A program made the translations under genes and the position numbers. Shown one piece after another: positions 1 to 8,707 of a DNA stretch of 35,931 nt (position 1 is its first letter; the number at the start of each line of letters is the position of its first letter). The notes beneath the pieces are model-generated. The model was given only the letters and a program-made list of their open reading frames with translations. It was not told the origin of the DNA and did no database searches. Source of the stretch: Lysobacterales bacterium (GTDB taxonomy: Bacteria > Pseudomonadota > Gammaproteobacteria > Xanthomonadales > SZUA-36); the NCBI GenBank assembly GCA_009692275.1, contig SHZL01000002.1, positions 1-35,931 on the forward strand. Direction: 5' to 3'.

Positions 1-2
1 CA

Positions 3-1571
3 TCAGGCATTCCTGTTCCGGAAATTTACGTCCTGGAGCAGGAGGCTGGAATCAATGCCTTTGCTGCCGGTTACACACCGGCTGATGCAGCCATAACTGT
101 CACCCGCGGAACCCTGGAAAAGCTCAGCCGCGAGGAGTTACAGGGCGTTGTTGCACATGAATTCAGCCATATCCTCAATGGGGACATGCGCATCAATATC
201 CGCCTCATGGGGGCCCTGTTTGGCATACTCTTGCTGGCGATCGCAGGTCGGCGAATCCTCATGCACAGCCATTTTGGCCGATCGCGGGATAAAGGAGTCA
301 TCGCTATTTTTCTCATGGCTTTCGGGCTGATGGCAGTGGGCTACCTTGGCCAGTTTTTTGGCCGCTGGATCAAAGCGGCCATTTCCAGGCAGCGCGAATA
401 CCTGGCAGATGCTTCCGCCGTGCAGTTCACCCGCAATCCCGATGGCATCTGCAGTGCGCTAAAGAAAATTGCCGTTGTCAGTGGGGGTTCTCACCTCGCT
501 GCGGATACAGAGGAAATCAGTCACATGCTGTTTGGAGATGGGCGGCAAATGTTCCTGTTTTCAACGCATCCGCCATTGCTTGATCGCATCCGCCGCATTG
601 AGCCGCGCTTCCAGGCCGAAGATCTTGAGCGCCTTGCGGCCAGCATGGCCCGCAACGAGTCCGGTCCGGGGCAGCGGCAGGAATCCCCTGCGCTGGCAGC
701 AGGCGGCGCGGCAGGCGCCGCAAATACAACTCGTACAGCCGGTATGGAAATTGGTGGATTGATCAAGCAGATTGGCCAACCCGCGTGGGAGCGCATCCTG
801 ATGGCTGCAACATTGGTTGCTTCCATCCCCGACCACGTCAGGCAGGCAGCACAGTCACCGGAATGGGCGCCCGAGGTGCTGTTTTATTCCATGCTCGATG
901 CGCAGGCCGAAATCAGGGAGCAGCAACTGCTGCGAATAGCTCAACGCATGGGCGCTGACAGCGAAGGCCAGGTTCGCGGCCTGCTCAAGGCCGGAGGTGT
1001 GCCCACTTCGGCGCAGCGCTTACCCCTGCTTGACCTGGCTTTCCCGGCACTGAAAAGGCGGCCGCCAGAGTTTGTGTCACGCGTTCTGGCCACGGTGCAG
1101 GACCTCCTGCAGGTGGATGGCCGTGTTGAGGTCTTTGAATACCTGCTGGCGCGGATCATCACCCAGCACCTGTGGGAGTCGCAGAACCCGCACCGGGCGG
1201 TCCTGTCCGGCAGCCTGCCTCTGGGCCGCTGCATGCCGCAGGTTTCGCGTGTGCTTGCCATACTCGCGATGCATGGGCATGCAGCAAGGGCAGAGGCAGA
1301 ACTGGCATATCGGGCCGGAATGAAATGCCTGGCTGTTCAGGATAGCGCTGACATGCCGGCGACCGCTGACTGGGTGCTGTCGCTGGACGCGGACCTGCCG
1401 AAGCTGGACCAGTTGCGCGCTGCTGACAAGCAGCAACTGGTAAGCGCGTTGTTGTCGACTACGATGTACGACGACCGGTTCGAGCCCGCCGAACTGGAAC
1501 TACTCAGGGTAATCTGTGGCCTGGTTCATGTTCCCTTGCCCATGCTGAGTGGACAATCCCCGGAATCCTGA
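3..1571 (+). CDS. M48 family metallopeptidase (HtpX/Ste24-like), 5' end outside window
   Basis: Frame of ORF 186..1571 stays open upstream to the window edge and encodes ...TRGTLEKLSREELQGVVAHEFSHILNGDMRINIRLMG, which contains the HExxH zinc motif (HEFSH) typical of M48. Confidence 0.9.
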   Translation, partial: SGIPVPEIYVLEQEAGINAFAAGYTPADAAITVTRGTLEKLSREELQGVVAHEFSHILNGDMRINIRLMGALFGILLLAIAGRRILMHSHFGRSRDKGVIAIFLMAFGLMAVGYLGQFFGRWIKAAISRQREYLADASAVQFTRNPDGICSALKKIAVVSGGSHLAADTEEISHMLFGDGRQMFLFSTHPPLLDRIRRIEPRFQAEDLERLAASMARNESGPGQRQESPALAAGGAAGAANTTRTAGMEIGGLIKQIGQPAWERILMAATLVASIPDHVRQAAQSPEWAPEVLFYSMLDAQAEIREQQLLRIAQRMGADSEGQVRGLLKAGGVPTSAQRLPLLDLAFPALKRRPPEFVSRVLATVQDLLQVDGRVEVFEYLLARIITQHLWESQNPHRAVLSGSLPLGRCMPQVSRVLAILAMHGHAARAEAELAYRAGMKCLAVQDSADMPATADWVLSLDADLPKLDQLRAADKQQLVSALLSTTMYDDRFEPAELELLRVICGLVHVPLPMLSGQSPES

Positions 1572-1579
1572 GTACGGCT

Positions 1580-3142
1580 TCAGAGTTCTGCGGCAAATTT
1601 TTCGGCAATCATGATGGTAGGCGCATTGGTATTGCCGGATACCAGGCGTGGCATGATCGAAGCATCAACCACGGACAGCCCTGCAAGCCCCCGCACATTG
1701 AGACTGGAATCAACTACAGCCAGGTCATCCATTCCCATCTTGCAGGTGCCGATCGGGTGATAGATGGACTCCGCTTTCTTGCGGATAAAATCAAGCAAGT
1801 CCGCGTCGGACCTCAGTGCTGCTCCGGGATAAATTTCATCACCCACTGCATCACTGAAGGCAGGCTGGGCAAAAATCTCACGTGACAGGCGGGCGCACTC
1901 GATCATCATGGTGCGGTCGTACCCGGTACCGAGATATCGTGGTTGCAATGCGGGAGCATCTGCCGGATTGGCAGAATGCAGGGAAATTTCGCCGCGGCTT
2001 TCAGGCTGAAGGGCACAGGCGTGTATTGTCATGCCGTGGCCGGGGAGTTTGTTGCGGCCATGGTCGTCCAGCAGGGCCGGCACGAAGTGCATCTGGATGT
2101 CCGGTCTGCTGTCGGTCGCGTGCCTGCTGGTAATGAAGCCACCTGCCTCGGCAATGTTGGAGCTGCCGGGGCCCCTGCGGTCAAACAGGTAACGCAGGGC
2201 GACGGCCCAGTCATTGAGCTGGTCATAGGTCAGCGCTGTATGGCTTTTTACCAGGGTGCAAATATCCAGGTGATCCTGCAGGTTCTTGCCGACACCCTCA
2301 AGCGCAAGCTGGATCTTGATATCATGCCGTTTCAGCTCAGCCGCCGGCCCAATGCCGGAAAGCATCAGCAGGTGAGGGGAATTGATGGCGCCAGCAGCAA
2401 GAATGATGCGACCACCCGTATCCCTGTCATGGACAGCACCATGGCGGTACTGGATGCCAACTGCCCGTCTGCCATCGAGCACAATCCGTTCAGCCAGCGC
2501 GCCCGTGCGGATCGTGAGGTTAGTCCTTCTCGAGGCGGGCTTCAGGTAGGCGACCGCTGCACTGCACCGACGGCCCTTGCGCTGGGTCACCTGGTAGAAG
2601 CCAAAGCCGCGCTGATTTTCCCCGTTGAAGTCAGCGTTTTCAGCGTGGCCGGCTTGCTGTGCGGCTTCGAGAAATACTTTGGAAAGCGAGTTGCTGTGGC
2701 GCAAGTTCTGGACGCTGACTGGGCCGTCAATCCCATGGAACCTGGAAGGGCCGTTTTCCTGGTCTTCTGAACTAATGAAATAAGGCAGGACAGATTCGTA
2801 GTCCCAGCCTTTGTTACCGGCCCCCGCCCAGGCATCGTAATCCCGGCGGTGGCCGCGACAGTAACACATGGCGTTGATCGAACTGGACCCGCCGAGCACA
2901 CGCCCCCGTGGCCAGTAGAGCCTGCGGCCATTCAACCCTGGCTGGGGCTCGGTTTCATACGACCAATTAAGGCTTTTCAGCTTTACCAGCCGGGCGAGAC
3001 CGGCCGGCATATGGATGAACGGATGCCAGTCGCGCCCGCCTGCCTCAAGCAGAAGAACACGGTTGTTGGGGTTGGCGCTCAACCGGTTGGCCAGAACACA
3101 GCCGGCGGATCCGGCGCCTATGATAATGAAATCGTATTCCAT
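1580..3142 (-). CDS. GMC family oxidoreductase (choline dehydrogenase-like)
   Basis: N-terminal FAD motif DFIIIGAGSAGCVLANRLS, GMC signatures (RGRVLGGSSSINAMCYCRG; AAGAINSPHLLMLSGIGP) and C-terminal YHPIGTCKMG...NTNAPTIMIAEKFA. Confidence 0.95.
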   Translation of the reverse strand: MEYDFIIIGAGSAGCVLANRLSANPNNRVLLLEAGGRDWHPFIHMPAGLARLVKLKSLNWSYETEPQPGLNGRRLYWPRGRVLGGSSSINAMCYCRGHRRDYDAWAGAGNKGWDYESVLPYFISSEDQENGPSRFHGIDGPVSVQNLRHSNSLSKVFLEAAQQAGHAENADFNGENQRGFGFYQVTQRKGRRCSAAVAYLKPASRRTNLTIRTGALAERIVLDGRRAVGIQYRHGAVHDRDTGGRIILAAGAINSPHLLMLSGIGPAAELKRHDIKIQLALEGVGKNLQDHLDICTLVKSHTALTYDQLNDWAVALRYLFDRRGPGSSNIAEAGGFITSRHATDSRPDIQMHFVPALLDDHGRNKLPGHGMTIHACALQPESRGEISLHSANPADAPALQPRYLGTGYDRTMMIECARLSREIFAQPAFSDAVGDEIYPGAALRSDADLLDFIRKKAESIYHPIGTCKMGMDDLAVVDSSLNVRGLAGLSVVDASIMPRLVSGNTNAPTIMIAEKFAAEL

Positions 3143-3237
3143 TCGTTGGCGTATTGGTGGGACTCAGCATGATAACCAAATAAGGCCAAGGCGCAAGCTG
3201 TGAGCGCGGGGAGACTGCGTTCAAGTCATAATGGGCA

Positions 3238-4545
3238 ATGCCTGTTGAGTCTGGAAAACCGGGACGAAAGAGCGTTCTTGAGCGCCTGGTCACCGTTGCG
3301 CACGATGAATGGCCCCGTCTCGTTCTGGCATTCCTGTATTTCTTCTTCCTGCTGGGCGGGTACTTCATGTTGCGCCCCATTCGCGGAACCGTTGCCGCCA
3401 ACAACAGCGACGATTTGCCCTGGCTGTACACCGCGACGTTCCTCACAATGATTGCGATCGTACCCCTGTTTGGGTTTCTGGTAGCGCGCTTTCGACGCAG
3501 CCAGTTCATCCCCGCCATTTACCTGTTTTTCATCAGTAACCTGGTGTTGTTCATCGTTACGTTCACCGGTGCCGAACCGCCAGCCTGGGTGCAGCAGGTT
3601 TTCTACGTCTGGCTCAGCGTGTTCAACCTGTTTGTGGTGTCGGTATTCTGGAGTTTCATGACCGATATCTTTCGTCCGGGACAGGCCCAGCGGTTGTTTG
3701 GATTCATCATGGCCGGGGGGAGCCTGGGCGCCGTGATTGGCCCCAGGCTGACGGTGGGACTGGTGAATGCAAACGGTGTGACCGGGGTCATGCTTGTTTC
3801 CCTGGTTTTCCTGGTCGCGGCTACCGTCCTGGCCATCAGCCTGGGACGGTATGACCTCAAAGTCACGCACGCACGGGCGGAAGCAATCGGTGGCGGAGTA
3901 TGGGAAGGAGCGGTTCGTGTTTTTCGATCCCGCTACCTGCTTCTTGCGTGCCTGTTGTTGCTGCTGCACAACCTGGCATCGACCTTCCTGTATAACGGCC
4001 TGGCCGTATTGGTTGATCAGAATGTGGCGGGCTTCGACCAGCGCACGATCTTTTTTGCCTGGACTGATTTCATCGTCCAGATCATTGCATTCATTTTGCA
4101 GTTCTTTGTTACATCGCGACTGGTCAATAGCCTCGGCATGCCCAAGACCCTGGTGCTGGTGCCCGCGCTGCTGGCGGGAGGGTTTGTCATTCTCGGCGGC
4201 AGCCTGGGCCTGGTGTTGTTTACTGCCGTTGGCGTTGTGCAGCGGTCACTGAACTACGGAATTCTCGGACCAACCAAGGAAATGCTGTTCACCGTAGTCG
4301 ACCGCGAAGCCCGGTATAAGAGCAAGAACTTCATTGACACGGCAATCTATCGGGGCAGTGATGTGGTTGCCAGTTGGGTGTTCAAAGGCCTCATGAGCGC
4401 CGGACTCCCGCTGGCCCATGTCGCCTGGGCTTATGTGCCGGTCATGGGACTGTGGGCCTGGGCTGCATGGAAGCTGGGCGCCAAATATACCGGGCTGCGG
4501 GCGGGCATCGCTGGAGACGACTCTTCGCAGCAGCGGCCCTGCTGA
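3238..4545 (+). CDS. MFS-type / NTP-NDP exchange-like membrane transporter
   Basis: 435 aa with about 12 hydrophobic segments; motif ...FFFLLGGYFMLRPIRGTVAANN... resembles ATP/ADP-translocase-like MFS proteins. Confidence 0.75.
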   Translation: MPVESGKPGRKSVLERLVTVAHDEWPRLVLAFLYFFFLLGGYFMLRPIRGTVAANNSDDLPWLYTATFLTMIAIVPLFGFLVARFRRSQFIPAIYLFFISNLVLFIVTFTGAEPPAWVQQVFYVWLSVFNLFVVSVFWSFMTDIFRPGQAQRLFGFIMAGGSLGAVIGPRLTVGLVNANGVTGVMLVSLVFLVAATVLAISLGRYDLKVTHARAEAIGGGVWEGAVRVFRSRYLLLACLLLLLHNLASTFLYNGLAVLVDQNVAGFDQRTIFFAWTDFIVQIIAFILQFFVTSRLVNSLGMPKTLVLVPALLAGGFVILGGSLGLVLFTAVGVVQRSLNYGILGPTKEMLFTVVDREARYKSKNFIDTAIYRGSDVVASWVFKGLMSAGLPLAHVAWAYVPVMGLWAWAAWKLGAKYTGLRAGIAGDDSSQQRPC

Positions 4546-4553
4546 ACTGAGCA

Positions 4554-5387
4554 TCAATGGGTCAGCGGGTAGAAACAGGGCCCGTCAGGGCTCTCGAGTT
4601 TCCTCACTGCGCAGCCATACAGACGTTCCAGGCTGGATTCGTTTAACAGCTCTCCAATGCTCCCTGCTGTCCACTCACCGTTGCCATAGAGCATCAGCAC
4701 GTGGCTGCAGTAGCGTGCCGCGAGGTTGACATCATGCAGTGCTGCAATCGCGGCGCCCTGGGCTTGCACGCTGAGCGCGCGGATCATTCCCATGATAGAG
4801 ACCTGGTGACGTAGGTCGAGATGATTCGTTGGCTCATCCAGCAACATGATGCGGGGTTCCTGGACCAGCAGTGTGGCAAATGCCACTCGCCGGGCTTCTC
4901 CTCCCGATAGTCCAGTAACGCTGCGTTCAGTGAGGCCACTCAAATCGGCCGCGTTCAGGGCTGCAATGGCTTTGGCGATGTCTTCCTGGCCCTCCCGCTG
5001 CCAGTAGCCCAGGTGCGGGTGCCTGCCGGTCAGTGCGGTTTGCAGCACGCTGGAATCAAAAACGTACGCGGTATGCTGTTGTAGCATGCCTATGTGACGG
5101 GCCAAAACGCGGCGTGGTAATTGGTCGATGCTGATACCATCAAGCAGCACCGCCCCGACATCCGGCGCGCGCAGGCCGGCAAGGCATTTTAGCAAGGTAG
5201 TTTTACCGCTGCCGTTGGCGCCGAGCAGCCCCCAGAAACTCCCGGGCTCCAGGGTGAAATTGAACCCCCTGACGATGCTCACTCCAGCGATGCTCAGGTC
5301 AAGGCTTTTACATGCCAGGCGGTTCATTGCCAGGTTGTTCATTGCCAGGTTGTTCATTGTCCGGTGGTTCATTGCCAGGTTGCTCAT
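4554..5387 (-). CDS. ABC transporter ATP-binding protein (FecE/BtuD/HmuV-like)
   Basis: Walker A GANGSGKTT, signature LSGGEARRV, Walker B RIMLLDEPTNHLD; next to a FecCD permease. The N-terminus is built of pentapeptide repeats (MSNLA MNHRT MNNLA MNNLA MNRLA). Confidence 0.92.
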   Translation of the reverse strand: MSNLAMNHRTMNNLAMNNLAMNRLACKSLDLSIAGVSIVRGFNFTLEPGSFWGLLGANGSGKTTLLKCLAGLRAPDVGAVLLDGISIDQLPRRVLARHIGMLQQHTAYVFDSSVLQTALTGRHPHLGYWQREGQEDIAKAIAALNAADLSGLTERSVTGLSGGEARRVAFATLLVQEPRIMLLDEPTNHLDLRHQVSIMGMIRALSVQAQGAAIAALHDVNLAARYCSHVLMLYGNGEWTAGSIGELLNESSLERLYGCAVRKLESPDGPCFYPLTH

Positions 5388-5448
5388 TGCCAGGTTGCTT
5401 ATTGCCAGGTTGCTTATTGCCAGGTTGCTTATTGCCAGGTTGCTTATT
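5314..5448. repeat. 15-bp tandem repeat, about 9 units (consensus GCCAGGTTGYTYATT on + strand)
   Basis: Read directly: 5314-5328, 5329-5343, 5344-5358, 5359-5373 (degenerate), 5374-5388, 5389-5403, 5404-5418, 5419-5433, 5434-5448. Confidence 0.97.
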
Positions 5449-6427
5449 GTTTCAGTTTTGCCCGATTCAACAACAGCAGGAAAAGCGGGACGCCAAGCAG
5501 GGCGGTGATTACGCCCACAGGCAATTGCTCGGGGGCAATAACCGTGCGGGCCAGCGTATCGGAAATTACCAGGAAAATTCCGCCAAAAAGGGTCGCGGCC
5601 GGTAGCAGCATGCGATGGTCAGACCCAAGCATAAGCCGGGTCAGGTGCGGCACGATCAGGCCGACAAAACCAATGTTTCCGGCGATGGATACCGCACTCG
5701 CCGTGAGCACGGAGGCCAGCAGGTAAATAAGCCAAAGCAGTCGCTGGGTTGGTTCACCCAGCAGCCGCGCTGTTGTTTCGCCCATGGCAAGAACATTCAG
5801 GCTGCGCGCCAGGCCCAGGCAAATGAGGAACACCAACGCGAGGACAAGCAGGGCCCAGGAAGGGGTGGTGGCATATCCCAGGTCGCCCATCAGCCAGAAA
5901 AGCATCCCGCGCAAGCTGCTGTCGTTGCCCAATGACAGCACTAAACTGATCAGTGCAGCCCAACCGGAGGCGGTAACAACGCCAGTGAGCAAAAGCCGTG
6001 TAGTACTCCAGGGGCCTTCCCCCCTGGCCAGTCCAAACACCAGCAGGATGGAGACCAGCGAACCCGACAAGGCAAGCAGTGGAGTGAATGCGCTGGCAAC
6101 GCCGGCAGTCATGCCCAGCAAGGACGCGAAAGCAGCGCCCCCGGAAACACCCAGGATGTAAGGGTCAGCCAAGGGGTTACGCAGCAAGACCTGCATCAGG
6201 CAACCGGATAGTGACAACAGGGCGCCCACGGTCCAGGCGGATAATGCCCGCGGCAGGCGCAAACGCCAGAGCAAATCGCCCTGGTCTGCGCCGGGGTGAA
6301 GCAGTGCCTGCGCCCATTGATCCAGGGTCATTGATACCGAACCCGTTGCGGATGCCAAAAGCACAGCAAGAACCGAGGCCAGGAGCAATGACAGGATGAG
6401 CCATCGTTTTAACGCTGTTGGCATCAT
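5444..6427 (-). CDS. FecCD/BtuC family ABC transporter permease
   Basis: 327 aa with FecCD motifs: LRLPRALSAWTVGALLSLSGCLMQVLLRNPLADPYILGVSGGAAFAS and GFVGLIVPHLTRLMLGSDHR. Confidence 0.93.
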   Translation of the reverse strand: MMPTALKRWLILSLLLASVLAVLLASATGSVSMTLDQWAQALLHPGADQGDLLWRLRLPRALSAWTVGALLSLSGCLMQVLLRNPLADPYILGVSGGAAFASLLGMTAGVASAFTPLLALSGSLVSILLVFGLARGEGPWSTTRLLLTGVVTASGWAALISLVLSLGNDSSLRGMLFWLMGDLGYATTPSWALLVLALVFLICLGLARSLNVLAMGETTARLLGEPTQRLLWLIYLLASVLTASAVSIAGNIGFVGLIVPHLTRLMLGSDHRMLLPAATLFGGIFLVISDTLARTVIAPEQLPVGVITALLGVPLFLLLLNRAKLKQ

Positions 6428-6536
6428 GGAAAAGAAACGATTAACATTCCTGAGTAGAAGCCAAACAAAGTAACATCACACATTCCGGCAGGCAACAAGC
6501 CTCTCGGAACGGCTGCATGTATTCACTGGAAGAAGT

Positions 6537-7040
6537 TTGATGATCGATCCCGACGGCTATCGCCCCAACGTTGGCATAGTACTAATGAACAACGAGCGCC
6601 AGGTATTTTGGGCGCGACGGGTGAACAGCGATGGTTGGCAGTTCCCGCAGGGTGGTATGAATACAGATGAGACTCCGCTGGAGGCCATGTACCGGGAACT
6701 GCACGAAGAGACCGGGCTGTTGCCTCTGCACGTGGAGTTATTGGGCAGCACGCCCGGCTGGTTGCGTTACCGCTTGCCCAAGCGATTCCAGCGACATTTC
6801 AGCAAGCCTCTGTGCATAGGCCAGAAGCAGGTCTGGTTCTTGTTGCGGTTCCTGGGCAACGATTCTGCCTTCAGCTTTAACGCCAATGATGAACCTGAAT
6901 TCTGCGATTATCGCTGGGTAGACTTTTGGTACCCGGTGGATAATGTCATCACGTTCAAACGGCGGGTTTACAAGAAAGCGCTGGCACTGCTGGAGCCTTT
7001 GGCGGAAAATCCCCGCTTTGAGAGCACAGGCAATCCCTGA
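6537..7040 (+). CDS. rppH: RNA pyrophosphohydrolase (Nudix)
   Basis: [16 protein letters not shown]...[28 protein letters not shown] (Nudix box), [21 protein letters not shown]; matches the RppH pattern. Confidence 0.95.
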   Translation: MMIDPDGYRPNVGIVLMNNERQVFWARRVNSDGWQFPQGGMNTDETPLEAMYRELHEETGLLPLHVELLGSTPGWLRYRLPKRFQRHFSKPLCIGQKQVWFLLRFLGNDSAFSFNANDEPEFCDYRWVDFWYPVDNVITFKRRVYKKALALLEPLAENPRFESTGNP

Positions 7041-7046
7041 TAACCC

Positions 7047-7598
7047 ATGTCCAGCCAAACCAGCCAACCGTGCACCTTTGAGAGGGATTGTGAAGTCGTC
7101 ATGATTCCTTCCGGTGATGTGGTCAATATGCCTGCGGGCACTGCCGGTTACATTACCCAGGCGCTGGGCGGAAGCTTCACCGTTTTCGTGGATGGCAACC
7201 TGTTCCGCGTGGCGGGGATTGATGCCGACGCGATCGGCAGGGATTTGGTGCTGCCCCCGAGCCTGCCGGAAAACGCTACCAATGATGACGTCGAAAAGCT
7301 GCTGTGGAAGCAGTTAAAGACCTGTTACGACCCGGAAATCCCGGTAAACATCGTTGACCTCGGGCTGGTTTACAGCTGCAATCTTGAGGTTCAGGAGCAG
7401 GGGGGACGGCTGGTTACCGTCGAAATTACGCTGACGGCACCGGGGTGTGGCATGGGGGACATTCTCGTGGACGATGTTCGATCCAAGTTGCAAATGGTGC
7501 CAACAGTTGACCGGGTGGATGTTACATTGACTTTTGACCCGCCATGGAACCACAGCATGATGTCTGATGTGGCCAGGCTGGAAACAGGTATGTTTTGA
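7047..7598 (+). CDS. sufT: Putative Fe-S cluster assembly protein SufT (DUF59/MIP18 family)
   Basis: LWKQLKTCYDPEIPVNIVDLGLVYSCNLE...TLTAPGCGMGDILVDDVRSKL...VDRVDVTLTFDPPWNHSMMSDVARLETGMF is SufT-like. Confidence 0.88.
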   Translation: MSSQTSQPCTFERDCEVVMIPSGDVVNMPAGTAGYITQALGGSFTVFVDGNLFRVAGIDADAIGRDLVLPPSLPENATNDDVEKLLWKQLKTCYDPEIPVNIVDLGLVYSCNLEVQEQGGRLVTVEITLTAPGCGMGDILVDDVRSKLQMVPTVDRVDVTLTFDPPWNHSMMSDVARLETGMF

Positions 7599-7603
7599 GG
7601 GTT

Positions 7604-7632
7604 AGCCGGGTGCAATCCCGGCTCTATTTTTC
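7604..7632. terminator. Rho-independent-like hairpin between convergent sufT and apbE
   Basis: AGCCGGG-TGCAAT-CCCGGCT stem-loop followed by CTATTTTT. Confidence 0.65.
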
Positions 7633-8679
7633 ATGCGACAGGACAATGGCCTGCCGGTCACCGGTCAGTTCGACTCTTTCCAGCATTTCCGGTGTTGCGT
7701 AGATTTGTCCGCTTGCATCGGTCAGTAACACCATTTTTATGTCCAGCGCGTGTGCAAGATCTGACCACGCTGACAGCCCGGCGACCACAAATGCCGTTGC
7801 CGCAGCATCAGCCAGCCAGCCGTCCTTGCCCACGACCGTTGCCGACATGACTTCCCTGGCTGGGCGCCCTGTGGCCGGTTCAATGATGTGTGCATAACGC
7901 TCGTTGTTTGCGGTTTCGAGATAGCGCTCGTAATTTCCGGAGGTAAATACAGACTCGTCTGCGCGGATTTCCAGCGCGCCCAGGACGCCACCCAGGGGGT
8001 TTTTTATTGCGATTCGCCACGGCCTGCTTCCCTGGGTGCCGTCAGCCCTGAGGTCGCCGCCGGCATTGACTATGGCATTTTGCACGCCCAGTCGTCTCAG
8101 CTCCGCACCGGCTATATCCAGCGTAAACCCTTTGGCGATACCACCGAAGTCCAGTTGCACTGCCGCGTTACGGGAGTACAGACCATCCGGTGTTAGTTCA
8201 ATGTCAGAAGTAGAAGGATGCCGCGCAACCAGCGTTGCCAGTTGCTCCCCGTTAGGCACTGGTCCATGCATCGGGAAGTTCGACGTATGAAACCCCCAAA
8301 GCCCGATCAGCTCCCCGATTGCGGGATTGAACCGTCCGCCGGTTTGTTTTTCAGCTTGCTGCGAGAGCCTGATCAATTCAAGCATTTCGGCATCAACCTT
8401 GATGGGTTTACCCGCGGCAAATGCTGCATTGATGGCCGTAAGCTGGCTGGGTTCCCATGCGTGCCAGTCCCGGTGCATTTTCTGGAAGCGGCCCTGCAGC
8501 AGGGCAAAGGCCTGATTGGATAGTTCCTCACTGGCGCCGGCAATGGACACCTGGACCATGGTGCCGAACACATAGAATTCGGCTTCGTGGACTGTAGATC
8601 GTCCACAGCCGGCAAGCAGCAGCAGGGCAGCCACGAACACGGCCGCCAATACAGGGGTTTTTACGGGACGCAATTGCAC
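7624..8679 (-). CDS. apbE: FAD:protein FMN transferase (ApbE family lipoprotein)
   Basis: Lipobox LLLLAGCG; FGTMVQVSI; LDFGGIAKGFTLD; VNAGGDLRADG; typical ApbE motifs. Confidence 0.93.
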   Translation of the reverse strand: MQLRPVKTPVLAAVFVAALLLLAGCGRSTVHEAEFYVFGTMVQVSIAGASEELSNQAFALLQGRFQKMHRDWHAWEPSQLTAINAAFAAGKPIKVDAEMLELIRLSQQAEKQTGGRFNPAIGELIGLWGFHTSNFPMHGPVPNGEQLATLVARHPSTSDIELTPDGLYSRNAAVQLDFGGIAKGFTLDIAGAELRRLGVQNAIVNAGGDLRADGTQGSRPWRIAIKNPLGGVLGALEIRADESVFTSGNYERYLETANNERYAHIIEPATGRPAREVMSATVVGKDGWLADAAATAFVVAGLSAWSDLAHALDIKMVLLTDASGQIYATPEMLERVELTGDRQAIVLSHEK

Positions 8680-8707
8680 TTTTTTAATCGCGCTTGCGGC
8701 GCTGGTT

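Noticed and set aside
1943-2770. 275-aa ORF on + strand antisense to the GMC oxidoreductase
   Set aside because: Shadow ORF of a GC-rich gene with clear GMC motifs; no recognisable domain in the antisense product.
3226-3969. 247-aa Gln-rich minus-strand ORF antisense to the MFS gene
   Set aside because: Low-complexity Q/H/R composition typical of the antisense of a hydrophobic membrane protein gene.
5312-5605. + strand ORFs with repeats such as PGCSLPGCSLPGCLLPGC, resembling a Cys-rich repeat peptide
   Set aside because: Artefact of translating the 15-bp tandem repeat in other frames; it overlaps the ABC genes on the opposite strand.
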